A stretch of DNA of 5,217 bases from a bacterium. GTDB taxonomy: Bacteria > Arandabacterota > Arandabacteria > Arandabacterales > JALGWA01. The notes below the pieces were generated by a model, which saw only the letters and a list, made by a program, of their open reading frames with translations, did not search any database and was not told the DNA's origin. Position numbers and translations under genes: made by a program. The stretch spans positions 1-5,217 of the forward strand of contig JALGWA010000135.1 in NCBI GenBank assembly GCA_025774425.1, written 5' to 3'. Positions within the stretch are counted from its first letter, which is position 1; the number at the start of each line of letters is the position of its first letter. Of the stretch, positions 1 through 5,217 are shown piece by piece.

Positions 1-299
1 TGATCGACACCGGAAGCCGCATGGACGACGTCATTTTCGAAGAGTTCAAGGGCACGGGCAACATGGAGCTCGTGCTGGACAGGAAGATCGCCGATCGCAG
101 GGTGTTCCCGGCGATAGACCTCAACAGGTCCGGCACGCGCAAGGAGGAGCTGCTCCTCAGCCCGGAGGAGCTCAACAAGGTCTGGATTCTGAGGAAGTTC
201 CTCAGCGACAAGAACCAGGTCGAAGCCATGGAGTTCCTCGTCGGGCGCCTGGCGAAGACCAAGTCCAACAAGATGTTCTTGAAGTCGATGAATACTTAG
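1..299 (+). CDS. rho: Transcription termination factor Rho, C-terminal fragment (5' end outside window)
   Basis: Rho is the hexameric RNA-dependent ATPase/helicase that ends transcription on untranslated RNA. Only the last 98 residues are visible, reading from base 3 to a TAG stop at 297-299; the rest lies upstream of the window. The visible part is the end of the RecA-like ATPase domain. It shows [20 protein letters not shown], then [20 protein letters not shown], and a typical end with WILRKFL and [19 protein letters not shown]. By alignment from memory to E. coli Rho, the Arg at 138-140 matches the arginine finger Arg366, and the Arg at 99-101 matches Arg353. Both are kept, so the protein looks functional. 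The ATG at 21 is internal, not the start. Rho is followed by rpmE, a common bacterial arrangement. Identification is very secure. Confidence 0.97.
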   Translation, partial: IDTGSRMDDVIFEEFKGTGNMELVLDRKIADRRVFPAIDLNRSGTRKEELLLSPEELNKVWILRKFLSDKNQVEAMEFLVGRLAKTKSNKMFLKSMNT

Positions 300-320
300 G
301 TTAGCATAACCAGGATGCCG

Positions 321-344
321 GGTGGGCGGCTTACGCCGCCCGCC
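321..344 (+). terminator. GC-rich hairpin between rho and rpmE; possible weak terminator or attenuator
   Basis: Bases 324-330 (GGGCGGC) pair perfectly with 335-341 (GCCGCCC) around a TTAC loop. The stem extends to 321-344 through one T:G wobble and two G:C pairs, giving about 10 pairs. The following bases (GTACTTTATG) hold only a short, interrupted T run, so this is not a classic strong intrinsic terminator. It could partly separate rho from the downstream genes, protect an RNA end, or mark a processing site. The hairpin is seen directly; its role is inference. Confidence 0.45.
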
Positions 345-360
345 GTACTTTATGAGCATT

Positions 361-369
361 GGAGGAGGT
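361..369 (+). promoter_or_regulatory. Strong Shine-Dalgarno site that fixes the rpmE start
   Basis: GGAGGAGGT lies 7 bases upstream of the GTG at 377. This spacing selects GTG-377 over the in-frame TTG at 359, which lies upstream of the site and would add six residues unlike the family's N-terminus. Confidence 0.85.
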
Positions 370-376
370 CGGGAGC

Positions 377-613
377 GTGAAAAAGGGCATTCATCCCAAG
401 TATGTGCCGTCCAAGATCATATGCGTGTGCGGGAACGTGGTCGAGACCCGTTCGACTTCCCCCGAGATACGCGTGGAGATCTGCTCAGCCTGTCATCCCT
501 TCTTCACCGGCAAGCAGAAGCTGGTCGATACCGCCGGCCGGGTCGAGAGGTTCAGAAGGAAGTACGGCCTCAAGGCCGAGGACGAGGAGAAAGAGGAGAC
601 GGAAGACAAGTAG
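377..613 (+). CDS. rpmE: 50S ribosomal protein L31 (type A, zinc-binding form)
   Basis: L31 is a small protein of the large ribosomal subunit that bridges to the small subunit. The predicted 78-residue protein starts [12 protein letters not shown] and contains the family signature CHPFFTGKQ followed by [15 protein letters not shown]. Cysteines at residues 16, 18, 36 and 39 match the four-Cys zinc set of 'C+' L31 proteins, so this is the zinc-containing paralogue rather than the zinc-free form made under zinc starvation. The start is GTG-377, supported by the GGAGGAGGT site and the family N-terminus. The last roughly 12 residues ([12 protein letters not shown]) form a strongly acidic tail beyond the usual family end. 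It sits between rho and the DUF1385 gene, 8 bases before the latter, which suggests co-transcription. The stop is TAG. Confidence 0.97.
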   Translation: MKKGIHPKYVPSKIICVCGNVVETRSTSPEIRVEICSACHPFFTGKQKLVDTAGRVERFRRKYGLKAEDEEKEETEDK

Positions 614-621
614 GTGATCGT

Positions 622-1578
622 TTGAAGAACGATAGCCTCACCATAGGGGGACAGGCCGTCATCGAAGGCGTGATGATGCGGTCCCCCGATCTTGTAGTCA
701 CGAGCGTGCGCAGGCCGGGCGGCCGGATCGTGCACAGGACCGAGCCCTACGTCTCGGTCACCAAGAGGCACAGGTTGCTCGGCATACCCGTCATAAGGGG
801 CGCGGTGTCGCTCTTCGAGACGCTTCTCATCGGGATCAAGTCGCTGTCCTATTCGGCCGAGATCGCCCAGGAGGAAGAGCACGGCGCGGGGGCCGGCGAG
901 GCGGACGGCGCGGGAGAGGGCGACGCGGCGGCGGGGGGCTGGAAGTCGAGTCTCTCCATGGGCGTTACGCTCGTGGTCGCGTTCGGGCTCGGACTGCTGC
1001 TCTTCTTCTGGCTGCCGCTCGTCATCGCCGAGGCCGTCGGGGTCAAGGGCAGCATACTCTTCAATGTCATCGACGGCCTCGTCCGGCTCGGGATTTTCTT
1101 CCTCTATCTCGCGGCGATATCGCTGTGGCGGGAGATGCGGCGGGTCTTCGAGTACCACGGGGCCGAACATAAGTGCATCACGACCTACGAGGACGGAGAC
1201 GAGCTTACGCTCGAGAACGCCAGGCGCCACACGACCAGGCACAGGCGGTGCGGCACGAGTTTCCTCCTGGTCGTCATGGTGATCGCCGTGGTCGTTTTCA
1301 TATTCCTGGGACGCCCGGACAGTATCGGCGACAGGCTGCTCCGGTTCGCACTCGTGCCCGTCATAGCGGGGATCTCCTTCGAGGTCACCCGTTGGGCGGG
1401 CAGGCGGAGGCGCGGACTTCTGCTCACCGTGGTCACCGCGCCGGGGCTGCTTCTGCAGAAATTCACGACGCGCGAGCCCAGCGACGACCAGATCGAAGTC
1501 GCTCTGGACGCGCTCAGGCGCGCGCTGCATATGGAGGACGGCGGGCGAAATGTGGGAAGCGATCAGGAAAGCCCGTGA
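622..1578 (+). CDS. DUF1385 / YqhQ-family integral membrane protein, function unknown
   Basis: The 318-residue product belongs to the DUF1385 (YqhQ, COG3872) family, sometimes labelled a predicted metal-dependent enzyme without experimental proof. The family signature [12 protein letters not shown] is at residues 9-20. An Ala/Gly/Glu-rich linker (about 84-106) precedes hydrophobic segments at roughly 113-138, 155-172, 214-232 and 245-262, so about four membrane spans are likely. Between spans two and three lie EYHGAEHKC (177-185) and [12 protein letters not shown] (203-214), whose His, Glu and Cys residues could bind a metal. The C-terminal part has [17 protein letters not shown]. The start is TTG-622, just before the signature; a weak AGGTG (612-616) precedes it, and no in-frame ATG occurs until inside the signature. 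Longer upstream readings overlap rpmE and look unlike protein. It lies between rpmE and prfA, a recurring neighbourhood, and overlaps prfA by 29 bases. Family assignment is secure; function is unknown. Confidence 0.93.
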   Translation: MKNDSLTIGGQAVIEGVMMRSPDLVVTSVRRPGGRIVHRTEPYVSVTKRHRLLGIPVIRGAVSLFETLLIGIKSLSYSAEIAQEEEHGAGAGEADGAGEGDAAAGGWKSSLSMGVTLVVAFGLGLLLFFWLPLVIAEAVGVKGSILFNVIDGLVRLGIFFLYLAAISLWREMRRVFEYHGAEHKCITTYEDGDELTLENARRHTTRHRRCGTSFLLVVMVIAVVVFIFLGRPDSIGDRLLRFALVPVIAGISFEVTRWAGRRRRGLLLTVVTAPGLLLQKFTTREPSDDQIEVALDALRRALHMEDGGRNVGSDQESP

Positions 1579-2620
1579 ACGGTACGCCGAACTCGGCAGA
1601 CTGCTCTCGGACGAGAAGGTAGTGAGCAATCCGAAGCTCGTCATGGAGTACTCCAAGGAGATGAGCGACCTCGAGGGTCTGGTCAAGAGGGCCGACGAGT
1701 ACGAGGAGACGGCGCGCGGGATCGCCGAGGCCGAAGAGATCGCGAAAACGTCGGAGGATCCGGAGCTCGTCGAGCTCGCGCGGCAGGAGATCGAGGGTCT
1801 CAAGGCGTCTCTGGGGGCCATCGAGCGTGACCTTCAGGGCATGCTGATTCCCAGGGATCCGAATGACGAGAAGAACACGATAGTGGAGATCAGGGCCGGG
1901 ACCGGCGGCGAGGAGGCGACGCTTTTCGCGGCCGATCTCTACAGGATGTACTCCAAGTACGCCGAGCACAAGAACTGGAAGATCGAAATGCTGAGCTCCA
2001 ACCCGACCGGCGTCGGCGGCATCAAGGAAGTGATCTTCCTCGTCGAGGGCAAGGGCGCGTACCGCAGGCTGAAGTTCGAGAGCGGCGTCCACAGGGTGCA
2101 GAGGGTCCCCGTGACCGAGTCGTCGGGCAGGATTCACACTTCCGCCGTGACGGTGGCAGTGCTCCCGGAGGCCGGGGAAGTCGATGTCGAGATCAAGCCG
2201 GAGGAGATCCGCGTGGACGTATACCGCTCCTCGGGTCCGGGCGGCCAGAGCGTGAACACCACGGACTCCGCCGTGAGGATAACGCATATCCCCACGGGGA
2301 TGGTAGTCCAGTGCCAGGATGAGAAGTCGCAGCACAAGAACAGGGCGAAGGCGCTCAAGGTGCTCCGGTCGAGACTTTACGAGATGGCGAGGGTCGAGCA
2401 GGAGCGGGAGCGAGCCAGGGAACGCAAGCAGATGGTTGGCACGGGCGACCGCAGCGAGAAGATCCGAACCTACAACTTTCCCCAGGGAAGGGTCACCGAC
2501 CACAGGATCGGCCTCACTCTCCACAAGCTCGACGACGTGCTCGACGGGGACCTCGAGGAGATAATCGGCGCCCTGTGGGCCCATGATACCGAGCGCAAGA
2601 TAGAGACTTGCGGCATCTGA
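1550..2620 (+). CDS. prfA: Peptide chain release factor 1 (RF1)
   Basis: RF1 recognises UAA and UAG in the ribosomal A site and triggers peptide release. The 356-residue length is normal for the family. An N-terminal helical domain (about 1-105) leads to the conserved [21 protein letters not shown]. The stop-codon-reading tripeptide is PVT at residues 187-189, within [17 protein letters not shown]. This is the RF1 type (PxT); RF2 has SPF. The catalytic GGQ is at 231-233 in [20 protein letters not shown], and Gln233 is the expected target of PrmC, encoded next. [10 protein letters not shown] and [14 protein letters not shown] complete the family pattern. It is the only gene here with an ATG start. 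That ATG lies inside the end of the DUF1385 gene, with GGAGG at 1533-1537 (12-base spacing, rather long), so coupled translation is likely. The gene ends in TGA, a codon RF1 does not read. Confidence 0.98.
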   Translation: MWEAIRKARERYAELGRLLSDEKVVSNPKLVMEYSKEMSDLEGLVKRADEYEETARGIAEAEEIAKTSEDPELVELARQEIEGLKASLGAIERDLQGMLIPRDPNDEKNTIVEIRAGTGGEEATLFAADLYRMYSKYAEHKNWKIEMLSSNPTGVGGIKEVIFLVEGKGAYRRLKFESGVHRVQRVPVTESSGRIHTSAVTVAVLPEAGEVDVEIKPEEIRVDVYRSSGPGGQSVNTTDSAVRITHIPTGMVVQCQDEKSQHKNRAKALKVLRSRLYEMARVEQERERARERKQMVGTGDRSEKIRTYNFPQGRVTDHRIGLTLHKLDDVLDGDLEEIIGALWAHDTERKIETCGI

Positions 2621-2626
2621 TGCCGC
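2610..2626 (+). repeat. Perfect inverted repeat (hairpin) across the prfA stop codon
   Basis: GCGGCAT (2610-2616) pairs perfectly with ATGCCGC (2620-2626) around a 3-base loop CTG. The prfA stop TGA (2618-2620) lies in the loop and first 3' stem base. No T run follows (CCGGGTCAAGG comes next), so this is not an intrinsic terminator. It sits just upstream of the prmC ribosome binding site. The repeat is seen directly; any role in coupling or RNA stability is inference, and a 7-base repeat in GC-rich DNA may be chance. Confidence 0.5.
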
Positions 2627-2633
2627 CCGGGTC

Positions 2634-2641
2634 AAGGAAGG
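2634..2641 (+). promoter_or_regulatory. Shine-Dalgarno site that supports the TTG start of prmC
   Basis: AAGGAAGG lies 7 bases before TTG-2649. It supports this rare start codon, because no ATG or GTG sits at a plausible position for the family's N-terminus. Confidence 0.75.
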
Positions 2642-2648
2642 CGTCGCT

Positions 2649-3533
2649 TTGTCTCTTGCTTCACTGATCCGTTCCCTCGAAGAGGTGTTCCGGGGGTCGG
2701 GTGTACCTTCGCCGCGTGTGGATGCCGAGATTCTCGCGGCGCATGTGCTGGGGCTCTCGAGGACCGATGTCCACCTCGGGGGCGGAATGGAAGTCTCCCG
2801 GGCCGACGAGGAGCGCATAAGGGCGCTCGCCCGCCGCAGGGCGGCCAGATATCCGCTGCAGTACCTGACGGGCGAGTGCGAGTTCCACTCGCTGGCGTTC
2901 CTCGTGCGCGAGGGCGTTTTCATCCCCCGGCCCGAGACCGAGGTGCTCGTCGAAGCCGTGGCATGCAGGCTCGAGGCCGGCGGCCGGAGGCCCCGGAATC
3001 TTCTCGAGATCGGAACGGGGACCGGTGTCATATGCATAAGTCCCGCGCGGGCGCTCGGCTGGAACGCCGCCGGCACCGGTGGGCCCAGGGTGGTCGCGAC
3101 GGACATCTCCTTTGAAGCCGTCGAGACGGCCGCGCTGAACGCGGCGAAGCACGGCGTCGAAAACCTCATGCAGTTTGCCGTCGGAGATGGTATAGGTTTC
3201 CTGAAGGGGGTCGGCGGCGGGGAGGGATTCGACGTCTTCGTCTGCAATCCGCCGTACGTCGCGGCCTCCGAGATCGCGGGCCTCCAGCCGGAAGTCCGGG
3301 ACCATGAACCCCGCGCCGCGCTGGACGGCGGAAAGGACGGCTTGGAGTTCATGCGAAGAATAATCCCCGCTCTTCCGTCCATACTTGCGGGGGGCGCGCT
3401 GGCGGCCTTCGAGACGGCGCCGGACCAGGCCGGAGCGGTCACGCGGTTGCTCCGGGAAGCGGGGGCTTTGGAGACCGAGGTCGTCAGGGACCTCTCCGGA
3501 AGAGACAGGGTCACAATCGCGAGGATGGCCTGA
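2649..3533 (+). CDS. prmC: Release factor glutamine methyltransferase PrmC (HemK)
   Basis: PrmC uses S-adenosylmethionine to N5-methylate the glutamine of the GGQ motif in RF1 and RF2, which improves peptide release. The product is 294 residues, slightly longer than the usual 275-290. The N-terminal helical RF-binding domain ends with YPLQYLTGECEFHSLAF. Next come FIPRPETEVLVE (PRPETE at 93-98), the SAM-binding loop EIGTGTG (120-126), ATDIS for the ribose-binding acidic position, and the diagnostic NPPY at 200-203, which holds the substrate glutamine. RDLSGRDRVTIAR closes the protein as expected. The start is TTG-2649, 7 bases after AAGGAAGG. After motif I the sequence reads VICISPARALG and then carries a short Gly-rich insertion (NAAGTGGPR), both unusual. 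It follows its substrate's gene prfA by 28 bases. Its TGA stop directly abuts the murA start. Confidence 0.96.
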   Translation: MSLASLIRSLEEVFRGSGVPSPRVDAEILAAHVLGLSRTDVHLGGGMEVSRADEERIRALARRRAARYPLQYLTGECEFHSLAFLVREGVFIPRPETEVLVEAVACRLEAGGRRPRNLLEIGTGTGVICISPARALGWNAAGTGGPRVVATDISFEAVETAALNAAKHGVENLMQFAVGDGIGFLKGVGGGEGFDVFVCNPPYVAASEIAGLQPEVRDHEPRAALDGGKDGLEFMRRIIPALPSILAGGALAAFETAPDQAGAVTRLLREAGALETEVVRDLSGRDRVTIARMA

Positions 3534-4787
3534 GTGGACAAGATCGTGGTCAAGGGGGGCAGAAGGCTCGAGGGAAGGGTCAGAATCGGCGGCGCCAAGA
3601 ACGCGGTGCTGCCCGTGATGGCTGCGTGCCTGCTCACGCGCGGGGTCTCGGTGATCAGGAACGTTCCCCGCCTCAAGGACGTCGTTTCGATGGCATCCGT
3701 GCTCGAAGAGCTCGGTGTCGAGTGCGGCTGGGAAGGCGACACCGTCACCATAGACTCGAGCCGGTTGTCGCGCCACGAGGCGCCGTATGAGCTCGTCAGG
3801 AAGATGCGGGCTTCGATCTACGTCCTGGGGCCGCTCCTTGCCTCCGAGGGCAAGGCCAGAGTGTCCCTGCCGGGGGGATGCGCATGGGGTCCGCGGCCCG
3901 TCGATCTCCACATAAGGGCGATGAGGGAGCTGGGGGCGACGGTTGACATAGACCACGGCTATATCGAGAGCGAGGCCCGTCGCCTGGAGGGCGGCCCCAT
4001 AACCTTCTCGGCGCCCAGCGTCGGCGCGACCGCCAACACGATGATGGCGGCCAGCCGGGCCGCTGGGCGTACGGTGATCTCCAACGCCGCGAGGGAACCC
4101 GAGATCGTGGCCCTTGCGGACTTCTTGAACCTCATGGGCGCGAGAGTCAGCGGGGCGGGGACCGATGCGATCACCATCGACGGCGTCGACGAGATGTCGC
4201 CGGCCGAGTTCAGGATAATACCCGACCGCATAGAGACGGCGACGTACATGGTGGCCGGGGCGATCACCGCCGGGCAGGTGGAGATCGTCGACTGCGTGCC
4301 TGAGCATGTCGAATCGGTCGCGCTGAAGCTCGCCCAGGCCGGCGTCGCCGTGGAGGCGGCGGGGGACAGCATACTGGTCAAGGGCAAGAAGGCCCTGGAG
4401 TCGGTGGATGTCGTGACGGCGCCCTATCCCGGTTTCCCTACCGACATGCAGGCGCAGTTCATGGCTCTCATGACGACGGCGCGGGGCATGAGCACGATAA
4501 GCGAGACCGTGTTCCGCGATCGTTTCACGCATGTACCCGAGCTCAGGCGCCTGGGAGCGGACATCAAGCTGGACGGCAGCACGGCCCAGGTCGGGTACGT
4601 CGAGAAGCTGAGCGGCGCGCCCGTGATGGCGACGGATCTCAGGGCCAGCGCCGCGCTCGTTCTCGCCGGGCTGGTCGCCGAAGGCGAGACGCACATCTCG
4701 CGCGTCTACCACATCGACCGCGGCTATGAGGCCATCGAGGAGAAGCTGCGCGGCCTCGGCGCGGACATCGAGCGCATGCCCGAATAG
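3534..4787 (+). CDS. murA: UDP-N-acetylglucosamine 1-carboxyvinyltransferase (MurA)
   Basis: MurA transfers enolpyruvate from phosphoenolpyruvate to UDP-GlcNAc, the first committed step of peptidoglycan synthesis in the cytoplasm. The 417-residue length is normal (E. coli has 419). Key residues are present: Lys22-Asn23 in GGAKNAVLP, Asp49 in RLKDV, Arg92 in KMRASIYVLGPL, the catalytic Cys116 in LPGGCAWGPRPVDLHI, Asp304 in GFPTDMQAQFMAL, and Arg396 in IDRGYEAIEEKLRGLGAD. Because the cysteine is kept, rather than replaced by Asp as in naturally resistant enzymes, the enzyme is expected to be fosfomycin-sensitive. The start is GTG-3534, immediately after the prmC TGA and in the same frame; GAGGA at 3521-3525 lies 8 bases before it. 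Translation is probably coupled to prmC. The gene ends in tandem stops TAG TAA (4785-4790). Identification is very secure. Confidence 0.98.
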   Translation: MDKIVVKGGRRLEGRVRIGGAKNAVLPVMAACLLTRGVSVIRNVPRLKDVVSMASVLEELGVECGWEGDTVTIDSSRLSRHEAPYELVRKMRASIYVLGPLLASEGKARVSLPGGCAWGPRPVDLHIRAMRELGATVDIDHGYIESEARRLEGGPITFSAPSVGATANTMMAASRAAGRTVISNAAREPEIVALADFLNLMGARVSGAGTDAITIDGVDEMSPAEFRIIPDRIETATYMVAGAITAGQVEIVDCVPEHVESVALKLAQAGVAVEAAGDSILVKGKKALESVDVVTAPYPGFPTDMQAQFMALMTTARGMSTISETVFRDRFTHVPELRRLGADIKLDGSTAQVGYVEKLSGAPVMATDLRASAALVLAGLVAEGETHISRVYHIDRGYEAIEEKLRGLGADIERMPE

Positions 4788-4790
4788 TAA

Positions 4791-4796
4791 GGAGGG
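4791..4796 (+). promoter_or_regulatory. Shine-Dalgarno site for selB
   Basis: GGAGGG sits 9 bases before GTG-4806 and directly after the tandem murA stops. It supports the GTG start of selB, and no terminator lies between the two genes. Confidence 0.8.
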
Positions 4797-4805
4797 ACCG
4801 GCCGG

Positions 4806-5217
4806 GTGCGAAGAGTGGTTCTCGGTACCGCCGGGCACATCGATCACGGCAAGACCGCCCTGATCAAGGCCATGACCGGCATCGACACCGACCGCCTCAA
4901 GGAGGAGAAGGAACGGGGCATCTCCATCGATCTCGGCTTCGCGCGGATAGACCTGCCCGGCGGCGTCGTGGTCGGGCTGGTCGACGTGCCGGGCCACGAG
5001 CGCTTCATCAAGAACATGCTGGCCGGCGTCGGCGGCATCGACGCCGTCCTGTTCGTCGTCGCATCCGATGAGGGCATAATGCCGCAGACGCGCGAGCACT
5101 TCGACATCGTCTCGCTTCTCGGCGTCCGTCACGCGGTCTTCGCGCTCCCGAAGCCCGCTCTCGCGGGGCCGGACCTGGTGGAGCTGGTCCGGGAAGCAGT
5201 CGGGAAGTTCATCCAGG
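4806..5217 (+). CDS. selB: Selenocysteine-specific elongation factor SelB, N-terminal fragment (3' end outside window)
   Basis: SelB is a GTPase that carries selenocysteyl-tRNA to in-frame UGA codons marked by a SECIS hairpin. The window holds the first 137 residues of a protein usually near 600 or more, so only the GTPase domain start is visible. Motif G1 is AGHIDHGKT (residues 9-17). The switch region [19 protein letters not shown] (27-45) is the SelB signature and separates it from EF-Tu. G3 is DVPGHE (60-65), then [10 protein letters not shown] and [14 protein letters not shown]. The G4 motif, normally (N/T)KxD, reads LPKPAL at residues 114-119 and lacks the guanine-reading Asp (see findings). 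The start is GTG-4806, supported by GGAGGG and by the near N-terminal G1 motif. It follows murA by 18 bases without a terminator. The selA, selC and selD genes are not in the window. Confidence 0.93.
   Translation, partial: MRRVVLGTAGHIDHGKTALIKAMTGIDTDRLKEEKERGISIDLGFARIDLPGGVVVGLVDVPGHERFIKNMLAGVGGIDAVLFVVASDEGIMPQTREHFDIVSLLGVRHAVFALPKPALAGPDLVELVREAVGKFIQ

Noticed and set aside
359..376. TTG-359 as the rpmE start
   Set aside because: It precedes and overlaps the Shine-Dalgarno site and adds six residues before the conserved MKKGIHPKY start at GTG-377.
322..621. In-frame upstream extension of the DUF1385 reading frame, through rpmE
   Set aside because: The extension overlaps rpmE in another frame, reads as Arg/Gly-rich noise, and the family signature begins just after TTG-622.
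493..1821. 442-codon open frame on the minus strand, opposite the DUF1385 gene
   Set aside because: Antisense to a clear conserved gene, low complexity, and without a credible ribosome site or domain.
2618..2720. UGA of prfA as a selenocysteine codon, given the hairpin and selB
   Set aside because: RF1 is already full length at this UGA. The hairpin contains the UGA instead of following it, and the readthrough sequence is Arg/Pro/Gly-rich with no selenoprotein motif.
1514..3751. 745-codon open frame on the minus strand, overlapping prfA and prmC
   Set aside because: A composition-driven shadow with low-complexity Ser/Thr/Pro/Arg sequence, no family motif, and no fit to intergenic spacing.
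4788..4805. Terminator or promoter between murA and selB
   Set aside because: The 18-base gap holds the ribosome site and a short CCGGCC palindrome only. No hairpin with a T run and no promoter-like pair is visible.
2661..5132. 823-codon open frame on the minus strand, overlapping prmC, murA and selB
   Set aside because: It lies wholly antisense to three well-identified genes. Its translation is rich in Arg, His, Asp and Pro with no recognisable domain, as expected from GC-rich antisense frames that lack stops.

Overview
This is a high-GC bacterial chromosomal segment. It holds six tightly packed, same-strand genes that look like one operon: rho (3' end only), rpmE, a DUF1385/YqhQ-family membrane protein gene, prfA, prmC, murA, and the 5' end of selB. 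That is seven reading frames in total, five complete and two cut by the window edges. No mobile element, CRISPR array, tRNA, rRNA or phage gene is visible.

Layout. Bases 1-299 encode the C-terminal 98 residues of Rho. A 77-base gap follows, containing a GC-rich hairpin and then a strong ribosome binding site for ribosomal protein L31 (377-613). The DUF1385 gene (622-1578) starts 8 bases later and overlaps the start of prfA (1550-2620) by 29 bases. After 28 bases, with a hairpin across the prfA stop codon, prmC (2649-3533) begins. murA (3534-4787) starts on the base after the prmC stop. selB (4806 to the window end) follows 18 bases after murA. No stretch over 80 bases lacks a gene.

How the genes fit together. 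Most of the block serves the end of transcription and translation. Rho ends transcripts, L31 is a large-subunit ribosomal protein, PrfA (RF1) releases peptides at UAA/UAG, and PrmC methylates the GGQ glutamine of release factors (here Gln233 of RF1). MurA makes the first committed step of peptidoglycan synthesis. SelB is the special elongation factor that delivers selenocysteyl-tRNA to UGA codons, so the organism probably makes selenoproteins. The DUF1385 protein has no established function but is a known neighbour of rho/rpmE/prfA.

Organism. The rho-rpmE-DUF1385-prfA-prmC-murA order recalls, from memory, Deltaproteobacteria such as Geobacter, and parts of it occur in Clostridia and deep-branching anaerobic Actinobacteria. 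High GC combined with free use of AGG (Arg) and ATA (Ile) codons, non-ATG starts in five of six visible starts, and selB suggest an anaerobic, perhaps uncultured lineage. The phylum cannot be fixed from this window. MurA implies a peptidoglycan-making cell.

The region is mainly conserved housekeeping DNA, and I see no undescribed multi-gene system. The observations most worth checking are a degenerate guanine-recognition (G4) motif in SelB, the hairpin across the prfA stop codon, and the uncharacterised DUF1385 protein with its His/Cys motifs.
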